Below, in pieces: positions 8,797-16,131 of a stretch of 44,213 nucleotides of DNA. Source of the DNA: CALARM01 sp036746235 (GTDB taxonomy: Bacteria; Vulcanimicrobiota; SpSt-956; JAKJGF01); NCBI GenBank assembly GCA_036746235.1, contig DAIOEN010000034.1, positions 1 through 44,213 on the forward strand. The letters run 5' to 3'. The notes beneath the pieces are model-generated. The model had not been told where the DNA came from, searched no databases, and was given only the letters and a program-made list of their open reading frames with translations. A program made the translations under genes and the position numbers. Each line of letters opens with the position of its first letter. Position 1 is the first letter of the stretch.

Positions 8797-8897
8797 GTGA
8801 AATAAATATAAAAAGTGAAATTTGCAATTCGCCGGAAGTTGCATTTATCCTGCTGGAAGTTTGCCTGCAGATTATTTTTATGTTATAATTTAAAAAT

Positions 8898-8926
8898 CGT
8901 GACGCGTAACGCGTAACGCGTGACAA
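8898..8926. repeat. Heptamer array (cgtgacg/cgtaacg), four copies
   Basis: Units cgtgacg, cgtaacg, cgtaacg, cgtgaca. The array lies in the leader of the minus-strand kinase gene, in a stretch left open by chance in that gene's frame. Confidence 0.8.
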
Positions 8927-9067
8927 GAGGATTATAGCCGTTCTAGTAATTTGACGTGGTTCTTTTTTACAATCCCTTATGAAATTCAAAGATATTCAAT
9001 TACAGGCATAAATGAAGAATTATAATCCTGTCACACGTCATGATAAATCATTAGGAGGCATTTATAA

Positions 9068-10645
9068 GTGAAATATATGTTTATTATTTTAACTTTAATT
9101 TTGCTTTTTTTTACTTTTTTTGAAGTCCCCGGAGTTTATGCAAAAGATTTTACGAAAGAAACTATTTATTTCATTTTAATAGATAGATTTGCTGACGGTG
9201 ATTCTTCCAATAATCCTGCAGGTAAGATCTATTCACCTGATAAATCAGAGTGGAAACTTTACTGGGGGGGCGATCTTCAGGGTATTATAGAGAAACTGCC
9301 CTACATAAAAAGTCTTGGTGCTACAGCTATATGGATTACTCCTGTAGTTGAAAATCCTGAAGAAGTGTATATATACGGAACGGAAAAGATAAGTGCCTAT
9401 CATGGTTACTGGGGAAAAGATTTTAAGAGAATAAATCCTCATTTCGGTTCAATGGATACTTTTGATAAACTCGTTCATACCGCTCATGAAATGGGTATAA
9501 AGATAATACTTGATTTTGTTCTTAACCATACAAGTCCGTACGGTCAGGGATGTGATGGAGCAGTTTATGATAACGGAGTGTTTAAAGCAACTTACAGTAA
9601 AGATCCGGATAACTGGTTTCACCATAAAGGCTCTATAGATTTCAATGTTTTGAATGAAAGGGAATGGGAAGATAAGAGCCTTTTTGATCTTACAGATTTC
9701 AATCACGATAACCCTCACGTAGATACTTATCTTAAAGAAGCCGGTCTTATGTGGTTATCTCACGGCATAGATGGGTTTCGTATTGACACGGTCCGTCATA
9801 TACCATGTAAATATATGAAATCTTTTGCCGGTGAGATATACTCTAAAAAAGATGTTTTTATTTTCGGAGAATGGTCATTCGGGAATTTTAGAAATGAAAC
9901 TGACAGGGAATTTGCTATGAAAGGCATTGTAAAATTTGACAGAGAAAGTGACATATCGGTAATAGATTTTAACCTTCAGGAAGCCATCACATCTTCTATC
10001 GCCAGAAACAGGAGTTTCACCTTGATACCTGAAGCACTTAAGCTTGATGAAAACCTGAAAGATCCATGTTCTATGGTTACCTGTGTTGATAATCATGATA
10101 TGCCCAGGTTTATTTCTACTGCCATAGCAAACGGAGCCACTGAAAGGGAAGGAAAGAAAAAATTTGAAATGGCTATATATCTTATAATGACATCGAGAGG
10201 TATACCATGTATATATTACGGAAGTGAACAGTTCCTTCATAATGATACTCCTTCTACATGGGGCGTCGGAGGAGAGCCTTATAACAGACAGATGATGAAT
10301 AATTTTTCAACGGACGGGACATTTTTTAAGAATATAAATAAGCTGTCGTCATTAAGACAGGAGAACCCCGCCATATCCAGAGGTATTCAGAAAACTCTTT
10401 TTGTAAGTGATGACATATATGTTTACGAGAGAGAATTGAATGGTAATATTGTGCTTGCAGGCATGAACAAAGGTAAGAGAGCAGATATAAATATTTCATG
10501 TTCTCTTCCTGATGGTGCCTACAATATGTCTTCACAGAAATATAAAAAGATTCTCGGCAGGGATATAAAGGTTAAAGATGGAAAAGTTAGGCTTAAATTA
10601 GATCAATATGAAGTGGGAGTGTGGGCAGTGACCAGTGACCAGTAG
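9068..10645 (+). CDS. Secreted alpha-amylase family glycoside hydrolase (GH13)
   Basis: Hydrolyses alpha-1,4-glucans outside the cytoplasmic membrane. The first 25 residues are a signal peptide (hydrophobic run, then VYAKD). GH13 conserved regions: DFVLNHT (149-155), GFRIDTVRH with nucleophile Asp240, FGEWSFG with acid/base Glu268, and VDNHD with His343 and Asp344. All catalytic residues are present, and the 525-residue length suits catalytic barrel plus a small C-terminal beta domain. The GTG at 9068 has AGGAGG nine bases upstream, better placed than for the ATG at 9077. The last codons (VTSDQ) and the TAG stop are written by a 7-bp repeat array, so the C-terminal tail may vary between strains. 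The product specificity (amylase, neopullulanase or cyclomaltodextrinase-like) is not decided. Confidence 0.93.
   Translation: MKYMFIILTLILLFFTFFEVPGVYAKDFTKETIYFILIDRFADGDSSNNPAGKIYSPDKSEWKLYWGGDLQGIIEKLPYIKSLGATAIWITPVVENPEEVYIYGTEKISAYHGYWGKDFKRINPHFGSMDTFDKLVHTAHEMGIKIILDFVLNHTSPYGQGCDGAVYDNGVFKATYSKDPDNWFHHKGSIDFNVLNEREWEDKSLFDLTDFNHDNPHVDTYLKEAGLMWLSHGIDGFRIDTVRHIPCKYMKSFAGEIYSKKDVFIFGEWSFGNFRNETDREFAMKGIVKFDRESDISVIDFNLQEAITSSIARNRSFTLIPEALKLDENLKDPCSMVTCVDNHDMPRFISTAIANGATEREGKKKFEMAIYLIMTSRGIPCIYYGSEQFLHNDTPSTWGVGGEPYNRQMMNNFSTDGTFFKNINKLSSLRQENPAISRGIQKTLFVSDDIYVYERELNGNIVLAGMNKGKRADINISCSLPDGAYNMSSQKYKKILGRDIKVKDGKVRLKLDQYEVGVWAVTSDQ
10627..10645. repeat. Heptamer array (agtgacc) forming the amylase 3' end
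   Basis: Two and a half agtgacc units encode the last residues and the stop of the amylase gene. GTGA is on the gene's strand. Confidence 0.8.
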
Positions 10646-10648
10646 AGG

Positions 10649-10683
10649 CGACCCACTGTGTTCGCCCGGTACCGGTTAAAATA
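10649..10683 (+). repeat. Dispersed repeat, copy 1 (CACTGTGTTcGCCCGGTACCGG core)
   Basis: About 35 bases matching, in opposite orientation, 37628-37664. The shared core CACTGTGTTYGCCCGGTACC continues into ggtkaaaa. Both copies sit between heptamer arrays, and the core contains the palindrome CCGGTACCGG. Confidence 0.7.
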
Positions 10684-10711
10684 CGGATCACGGATCACGC
10701 ATTACGCGTCA
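10684..10711. repeat. Heptamer array (cggatca, cgcatta, cgcgtca), four copies
   Basis: Four 7-bp units between the dispersed repeat and the serS leader; TCA-type orientation on the plus strand. Confidence 0.7.
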
Positions 10712-10749
10712 CGAATTCTCACCTACTGATAAAAAAGGAGATATAAAAC

Positions 10750-12021
10750 ATGATAGACGTAAAATTAATCTGTGAAAAAACTGAATTTGTAAAAGAAGAA
10801 CTGGTGAAATTAAATGCTACTGCACCTGTAGATGATATAGTTTCACTGAACACAAAGAGACGGGAATTTACCTATGAGGTGGAACGTCTTAAAGAAAAAA
10901 GAAACAGCACTTCAAAACAGATTGGAAAGATGAAGGATAAAGAGGAAAGAGAAAAGCTTATCGTAGAAATGAGAGAAGTGGGAGATAAAATCAAGGAACT
11001 GGATGAAGAGATAAAAAAGGTGGAAGACGAACTTTCTGAGAAATTACTTCTTATACCCAATCTGCCTCATGAGTCTGTTCCTGTCGGAAAAGATGAGGAA
11101 GAAAATATAATAGTAAGAACAGAAGGAGAAAAAAAGACTTTTGACTTTAAGCCCCTTCCTCACTGGGAAATTGGTGAAAAACTCGGTATAATAGATTTTG
11201 AACGGGGTGTAAAACTTTCAGGCACAAGGTTTTATGTATTGAAAAAAGGAGGCTCTAAATTACAGAGAGCTTTGATTAACTGGATGCTCGATGTCCATAC
11301 GGAATATCATGGCTATACGGAAATATATCCTCCTTATATGGTAAAAGGGGAATGCCTTGTCGGTACAGGAAATCTTCCCAAATTCGGTGAAAACCTTTAT
11401 AGAGACGCAGAAGAGGATCTCTGGTTTATCCCTACTGCCGAAGTTCCTGTAACAAACCTTCACAGAGAAGAGATTTTAGAGGGAGAAATACTTCCCATTA
11501 ATTATGTGGCATATACGGCATGTTTTCGCAGGGAAAAAATGTCTGCCGGTAAGGATACGAGAGGTATTAAGAGAGGCCATCAGTTCGATAAGGTAGAACT
11601 TGTAAAGGTTGTACCCAGGGAAAAATCTATGGAAGAACTTGATAAACTTGTAGGTGATGCAGAGGATATACTGAAAAGACTCGGTCTTACCTACAGAGTC
11701 GTAAAAATGTGTACAGGTGATCTGAGTTTTACTGCTATGATTAAATATGATCTGGAAGTCTGGTCTCCCGGATGTAATGAATGGCTTGAAGTTTCAAGTT
11801 GCAGCAATTTCGGCGAATTTCAGGCAAGAAGAGCCAATATAAGGTACAGACCTGAACCTAAAGGTAAGCCTGTTTTTGCCCATACTCTGAATGGTTCTGC
11901 CCTTGCATTGCCCAGGACTGTAATTGCCATACTGGAAAATTATCAGCAGCCTGACGGCAATGTTTTAGTTCCGGATGTACTTAAACCTTATATGAGAGGA
12001 ATGGAAAAATTGGAAGGATAA
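10750..12021 (+). CDS. serS: Seryl-tRNA synthetase
   Basis: Charges tRNA-Ser (and tRNA-Sec) with serine in the cytoplasm. The 423-residue length is typical of bacterial SerRS. Residues about 28-105 form the charged coiled-coil arm that contacts the tRNA long variable arm. Class II motifs follow: FIPTAEVPVTNLH, motif 2 ACFRREKMSAGKDTRGIKRG, the EVSSCSNFGEFQARR segment, and motif 3 LNGSALALPRTVIAILENYQ. AGGAG sits nine bases before the ATG. It is flanked by unrelated genes and preceded by repeats, so it is probably its own transcription unit or the tail of the amylase unit. Confidence 0.98.
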   Translation: MIDVKLICEKTEFVKEELVKLNATAPVDDIVSLNTKRREFTYEVERLKEKRNSTSKQIGKMKDKEEREKLIVEMREVGDKIKELDEEIKKVEDELSEKLLLIPNLPHESVPVGKDEEENIIVRTEGEKKTFDFKPLPHWEIGEKLGIIDFERGVKLSGTRFYVLKKGGSKLQRALINWMLDVHTEYHGYTEIYPPYMVKGECLVGTGNLPKFGENLYRDAEEDLWFIPTAEVPVTNLHREEILEGEILPINYVAYTACFRREKMSAGKDTRGIKRGHQFDKVELVKVVPREKSMEELDKLVGDAEDILKRLGLTYRVVKMCTGDLSFTAMIKYDLEVWSPGCNEWLEVSSCSNFGEFQARRANIRYRPEPKGKPVFAHTLNGSALALPRTVIAILENYQQPDGNVLVPDVLKPYMRGMEKLEG

Positions 12022-12111
12022 ATTTTTTATAAGAAAAATTTATTTTTTCCTTATTTAATTTGTCTATTTACAGAAGAGCTATTTTAAGTGATAGATTATC
12101 AGTGTTATTTT

Positions 12112-12117
12112 TATAAT
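12112..12117 (+). promoter_or_regulatory. Candidate -10 element (TATAAT)
   Basis: Perfect TATAAT 48 bases before the ATG at 12166, in the AT-rich gap after serS. No good -35 is visible at 16-18 bases, so support is weak. Confidence 0.25.
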
Positions 12118-12165
12118 AACGTGATTGATTTTTCTGTTCACTATGTTCTGAGAGGGAGGTAAGTT

Positions 12166-14208
12166 ATGAAAAAATATAAAGAAAATACCGGCATAGTTCT
12201 TGTTACTATATTATTGATGCTCATAATTATGGTTATGTTAACGATAGCACTTGTAGCAGTAAATTCCAATAATCTTAATTATTCTTTAAATTATTATAAC
12301 AGAGTCGCTGCTCTGGAGGCAGCGGAATCCGGTATTGCCTATTCCATATATTCTTTGCAAATTGATCCTGGCTGGAATCCTGATGAGTTTCTTCATAATA
12401 CAGATACAGGTAAATTTACTATAAATTTTAAACCTGTCGATTATTTTTCTTTCAATAATCTTACCGGTAAGACAGATTTAAATAAGGCCGGGTACGGAGG
12501 TGAAACGGTTTATAAAAATACTGTAGACCTTATTGTGAGCGGCTATTCAGGAAATGTGGTAAAACGTGTAAGAGTAATCATCGGACGTCCTTCTATTTCA
12601 GATGTGGCAAGGATTACAGGTAAGGCAAACATAAAAGCAGGTATTTTTGATATTTCCAGTGTTTCATCTTCTGATGATAAGAGAGGATATTTTCATTCTA
12701 ACAGTCCTGATGATGATGCTATTGTTTCTTCTTCTACTTCACAGGTGAATGCTTATGGCGGGACTATAAGTGCCGTAGGAAAAGTAAATATTACCAGTTA
12801 CGATGCCAGCAACGGAACTGAACTTAAAAATAATGCTCATGCCAGACTCGTTCCTTCTATTAATATAAAAGGTATTGTTTCTGAAGCATCTACCAGGGCC
12901 GGAATAGCAAAAATGAATGGCGGTACCTATATAATTCAGAAACATACAGACGGTAACTATAAACTCTTTAAATTATCCAACCTTAACAGCCCTGTAGCTC
13001 CTCCCGATGGTGCAACAATAGACCCTTCTACCGGCACATTTACCATTACAAAGGATGTATATATTGATGGTGATGTAACATTTGCATTTAAAAGGAATTC
13101 TGATTATGGCAGTGCAAAAATCAAACTGGAACCTGAAGAAACTGATAAGCCTTATCCGAAGATTTATGTCAACGGAACTTCCGAGAATAAAAGTTTCTGG
13201 GTTATAGGCAAAGTGGAAGGAAATGGTTCTATTATTACCGGCGGAGGTTCTGAATTTATTATGGAAACCAGTGTTACAGGCCAGGCAGATCCGGGAGTGG
13301 CTTTGCTGAGTGAGAAAGATATTGACATAAAACTTCCTGCCAGCAGAATAAGCTCTATTAACCTGAGTCTTCAGGGAGCTGTTGTGTCTCATGGAGATAT
13401 GAATGTTTCCATAATGGATCCGAATGATCCGGATAATCCCAGCAAAGCCCTGGGGGGAATACTTGGCTGGGATGATAACTGGGTTGAACAGTCATTTGAC
13501 AATGTTGAGAGTAGCGGAGGCGGTCAGTCAACTGCCTGGCGTTTCCCGATGGAAACCATTTTGATAGGGCCGGGAGGCGTAAAATTCGATGATCCGAATC
13601 CTCCGGCAGGTTTAAATAAGGTGACCTGGATTTTTGGAGGTTCCTCCGGACTCTGGCCTGTAGATGACCCGAGACGGGGTGAGATTTTTAAAAATCCTGA
13701 CGGAACTTATACCTTTAACGGAGGGGAGAATCATAGTTCTTACCCACAGACAGAATATCAGAATCGTATACTTGTAAGTTACAGCGGGCCTGCAGGTTAC
13801 GGCAGTCAGGTTCTTGTCAACAGAGTTGGTCATAATACTATTAATTTTAACGGATCCGAAGGAACCATACCCGTAGCCAGCCAGAAAATTAAAGATCTCT
13901 TTGGAGGCGAAGCAGGTGTTTATGCCCATTTATATAACAGTATGAATAATTATAATTTCGAAGGAGACCCCCGTATCAAACCTGTAGAAAAAACTACTAT
14001 GGCAGATACTCCCTACCCTCCGAATGTTACTATAATAGGAGGCCTTATGATTGCAGACCCCAACGGTCTTGATATTACGGGCAATATGTTTGTAGATAAC
14101 AGTAATGGCAGATTTAATCTTGTTCAATCAAAAGCTTATGAAACAATTCTGGCTTCCCCTGAATTCGGCAGACAACTGGTAGTCAGAACGTGGGAATTAT
14201 TACATTAG
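12166..14208 (+). CDS. PilX-like type IV pilus assembly protein
   Basis: 680-residue envelope protein. The N-terminus is prepilin-like: short basic leader KKYKENTG followed by a long hydrophobic helix (about residues 9-32), then the ALEAAESGIAYSIY segment typical of PilX N-terminal domains. Gly8 before IVLVT is a possible prepilin peptidase site; the usual Glu at +5 is absent, as in PilX-type minor pilins. The remaining about 600 residues are Gly/Asn/Ser-rich, beta-strand-like repeats with many imperfect TGxxx-I turns, suggesting a solenoid or adhesin-like exported domain, far larger than classic PilX (about 200 residues). GAGGGAGG precedes the ATG. The TPR gene six bases downstream is probably co-expressed. 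No other pilus genes are in the window. Confidence 0.75.
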   Translation: MKKYKENTGIVLVTILLMLIIMVMLTIALVAVNSNNLNYSLNYYNRVAALEAAESGIAYSIYSLQIDPGWNPDEFLHNTDTGKFTINFKPVDYFSFNNLTGKTDLNKAGYGGETVYKNTVDLIVSGYSGNVVKRVRVIIGRPSISDVARITGKANIKAGIFDISSVSSSDDKRGYFHSNSPDDDAIVSSSTSQVNAYGGTISAVGKVNITSYDASNGTELKNNAHARLVPSINIKGIVSEASTRAGIAKMNGGTYIIQKHTDGNYKLFKLSNLNSPVAPPDGATIDPSTGTFTITKDVYIDGDVTFAFKRNSDYGSAKIKLEPEETDKPYPKIYVNGTSENKSFWVIGKVEGNGSIITGGGSEFIMETSVTGQADPGVALLSEKDIDIKLPASRISSINLSLQGAVVSHGDMNVSIMDPNDPDNPSKALGGILGWDDNWVEQSFDNVESSGGGQSTAWRFPMETILIGPGGVKFDDPNPPAGLNKVTWIFGGSSGLWPVDDPRRGEIFKNPDGTYTFNGGENHSSYPQTEYQNRILVSYSGPAGYGSQVLVNRVGHNTINFNGSEGTIPVASQKIKDLFGGEAGVYAHLYNSMNNYNFEGDPRIKPVEKTTMADTPYPPNVTIIGGLMIADPNGLDITGNMFVDNSNGRFNLVQSKAYETILASPEFGRQLVVRTWELLH

Positions 14209-14214
14209 AATTTA

Positions 14215-15189
14215 ATGGATTATATAGATACAAAACTCGATATTGCTTTTAAATTAAAAGAAATAGGTGATTATGCAGGTGCCGAAGAAGAGCTTCTTGA
14301 AGGTTTAAATAGAGCACCTGATAATAATCTTTTGCTTACAAGCCTTGGAGACCTCTATTGCCGGCAGGACAGACTCGATGAAGCTTCGTCTATGGCCGAC
14401 GAAGTTCTACTGAGAGAAATCAATAATCAGAGAGCGCTTATAATAAAAGGCGATGTTTCCCTTAAAAAAAGAAAATATAAAGATGCCGTCGAGTATTTCA
14501 GAACTGCCATGTCTGTCGGAGAAAATTCTTATATTTCCAAGAGACTGATACAATCTCTTATGAAGAATAACGAGTTCTCCGAAGCAGTAAATATCTGTCA
14601 ACAGTCACTTTCAAAAAGACCGGGCGATGTTAAAACCCTTACCTTTCTTGCAAGATGCTATAAAAATTTGAAATTCTATAAAGAAGCAACGGACATTTAT
14701 GAAGGACTTGTAAAAAAATGTCGTGACGATAAATTTCTTTACAGGGAATATATTGAAGTAAAATCTGCAGATAAACCTCCTGAAGAACTTGTTAAAGAAC
14801 TGGATTCCATCCTGAAGGTATCATCTGTTTCGGGAAATGTTCATTTAAGACTTTTTCTTGCCGGTAAACTTAAAGATCTGGAACGATTTGACGAAGCAGT
14901 AAAACATTACAGGCTTGCCCTGGAACAAATGGCGGGAGATATTTATATTTTAAAACAGCTTGGTTTCTGTTATATGAAAATGAAACATTTTAATGATGCC
15001 ATATCGGTACTCAGTAAAGTGTTTCTTCATGATCCGGGAGATTATTACGTAAAAACCTCATTGATTTCTGCCTGTAAAAAAACAGGAGAAATAGAGGCTC
15101 TTGTAAAATTAATAGAAGAAGCCATAAAAAAACATCCTTCTGAGAAGAAGCTCTGGGGACTTAAAAAGAAGATGGTAAAATTGCTGTAA
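14215..15189 (+). CDS. Tetratricopeptide-repeat protein
   Basis: 324 residues made almost wholly of TPR-like helix pairs. Recognisable units include AGAEEELLEGLNRAPDN (about 20-37), KDAVEYFRTAMSVGENS, SEAVNICQQSLSKRPGD, FDEAVKHYRLALEQMAGD and FNDAISVLSKVFLHDPGD. There is no signal peptide or membrane segment, so it is likely a cytoplasmic scaffold. The ATG is six bases after the stop of the PilX-like gene with no strong ribosome site of its own, which suggests translational coupling. A role with the pilus-like protein is inferred from position only. Confidence 0.8.
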   Translation: MDYIDTKLDIAFKLKEIGDYAGAEEELLEGLNRAPDNNLLLTSLGDLYCRQDRLDEASSMADEVLLREINNQRALIIKGDVSLKKRKYKDAVEYFRTAMSVGENSYISKRLIQSLMKNNEFSEAVNICQQSLSKRPGDVKTLTFLARCYKNLKFYKEATDIYEGLVKKCRDDKFLYREYIEVKSADKPPEELVKELDSILKVSSVSGNVHLRLFLAGKLKDLERFDEAVKHYRLALEQMAGDIYILKQLGFCYMKMKHFNDAISVLSKVFLHDPGDYYVKTSLISACKKTGEIEALVKLIEEAIKKHPSEKKLWGLKKKMVKLL

Positions 15190-15234
15190 TGTTATAGTGA
15201 AATATAATATGATTGAAGTTAGATTTTGATTAAT

Positions 15235-15339
15235 CTATACTTTTGCAGAATTTTGAAAAACCGTTACTCTGTATGGGCGCACGGCCGTGCGCCCATACAA
15301 GGTGGCATAAGGCTTTGTAAAAAAAATGCAAAAGTATAG
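15235..15339. repeat. Nested inverted-repeat element with 28-bp perfect palindrome
   Basis: The outer arms CTATACTTTTGCA (15235-15247) and TGCAAAAGTATAG (15327-15339) are perfect inverted repeats. Centred between them, 15271-15298 is a perfect 28-base palindrome, GTATGGGCGCACGG followed by its complement, much more GC-rich than its surroundings. The 105-bp unit looks like a small mobile or REP-like element. Its right arm overlaps the start of the methyltransferase tail fragment. Confidence 0.8.
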
Positions 15340-15466
15340 TAAAAAAGCATTATTAAGTGTAAAACAGGAGATTGACAGAATCGATAAAGATATTAATATA
15401 ATGGTATATGGACTTTATGGAATTACAAAGGAAGAAGTAAAGATTGTTGAGAACTGTAATATGTAA
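15326..15466 (+). pseudogene. C-terminal remnant of an Eco57I/PglX-like DNA methyltransferase
   Basis: The open frame reads 46 residues whose last 30 (EIDRIDKDINIMVYGLYG, then ITKEEVKIVEN) resemble the extreme C-terminus of type IIG and PglX-like N6-adenine DNA methyltransferases, where a D-x-x-I-D-x-L-V-Y-E-L-Y-G-L-T-x-E-E-I-x-I-V-E tail is usual. Everything N-terminal to it is missing. The fragment begins in the right arm of the inverted-repeat element, which suggests that insertion or recombination removed the rest. The ATG at 15326 is probably accidental. It lies directly upstream of a toxin-antitoxin pair and the PglY-PglZ-like gene, as expected for the leftovers of a defence locus. Confidence 0.65.
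15372..15402 (+). promoter_or_regulatory. Candidate promoter for the toxin-antitoxin/PglYZ-like unit
   Basis: Perfect TTGACA (15372-15377) and perfect TATAAT (15397-15402), separated by a rather long 19-bp spacer, 84 bases before the antitoxin ATG. It lies within the methyltransferase remnant, so the promoter would reuse former coding sequence. Confidence 0.35.
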
Positions 15467-15486
15467 ATAGAAAGAGGTGTGTATTT

Positions 15487-15693
15487 ATGAATCTTTTAGA
15501 AGAGATTTTAACTAAAATCGAAACTTTAGACAATAACTCTAAAGTAGAGGTTTATAATAAGATAAGGACTGATTTAATAAAATCAAATCAGTTGTTAATA
15601 AATCTCAGTCGTTACAAAGGTATAGCTAAGGGATTATGGAATGAGGAACCACAGGTATTTGTGGATAAATTGAGAGATGAAGACAGAATATAA
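15487..15693 (+). CDS. Antitoxin of a PIN-domain toxin-antitoxin pair (VapB-like position)
   Basis: 68 residues, charged, starting with a helical segment (LLEEILTKIETLDNNSK) and ending GIAKGLWNEEPQVFVDKLRDEDR, a C-terminal pattern (G-W-x-x-x-x-Q-x-x-V-x-x-L-R-x-x-D) common in antitoxins that pair with PIN toxins. AAAGAGGTG lies nine bases before the ATG. Its last 17 bases overlap the toxin gene, giving coupled translation. A classic AbrB or ribbon-helix-helix domain is not obvious, so its DNA-binding role is inferred. Confidence 0.75.
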   Translation: MNLLEEILTKIETLDNNSKVEVYNKIRTDLIKSNQLLINLSRYKGIAKGLWNEEPQVFVDKLRDEDRI

Positions 15694-16120
15694 GAATTTT
15701 TTTATAGATACATCTTTATTTATTTATCTGCTTGAAGATTATAAAGAATATAGTTCTCAAGTTTTAGAAGTATTTAATTATTGTATATTGTATGAAGTGA
15801 AATTCGTAACATCAATAATTACTTATATGGAATTCACCGTTAAGCCTTATAGAGAAAAAAAATATATCATTATAGATGAGTTTAAAAACCTGTTGTTTGA
15901 TTTAAATGCTGAACTGGTTAATATAAATTTAGATATTGCTGACAGGGCAGCAAGATTAAGATCACAATACAATCTAAAGCCTATGGATGCATTGCAGATT
16001 TCCTGTGCTATTTATAGTAATTGTAATAAATTTATAAGTAATGATAAAAGGCTAAAAGCTATAACTGAAGTAGAGATAGTTTTGTTAGATGATTTGTGTA
16101 CAGGTAATATAAAACTATAG
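15677..16120 (+). CDS. PIN-domain toxin (VapC-like ribonuclease)
   Basis: 147 residues, the usual VapC length. The metal-binding acids of a PIN nuclease are in place: Asp11 in FFIDTS, Glu52 in TYMEF, Asp104 in KPMDALQ and Asp123 in SNDKRL. Such enzymes cleave tRNA or other RNA when not held by their antitoxin. The start overlaps the antitoxin gene by 17 bases, and the stop is 12 bases before the giant ATPase-phosphatase gene, so all three probably share one transcript. It may stabilise the locus or act as part of it. Confidence 0.88.
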   Translation: MKTEYKNFFIDTSLFIYLLEDYKEYSSQVLEVFNYCILYEVKFVTSIITYMEFTVKPYREKKYIIIDEFKNLLFDLNAELVNINLDIADRAARLRSQYNLKPMDALQISCAIYSNCNKFISNDKRLKAITEVEIVLLDDLCTGNIKL

Positions 16121-16131
16121 AAGGTAATTTT

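Noticed and set aside
8786..8989. N-terminal extension of the third kinase to ATG 8989
   Set aside because: Reads through a heptamer array, has no family match and no ribosome site; GTG 8785 with GGAG is better.
12022..12060. Possible terminator after serS
   Set aside because: AT-rich and only imperfectly self-complementary; stem too weak to call.
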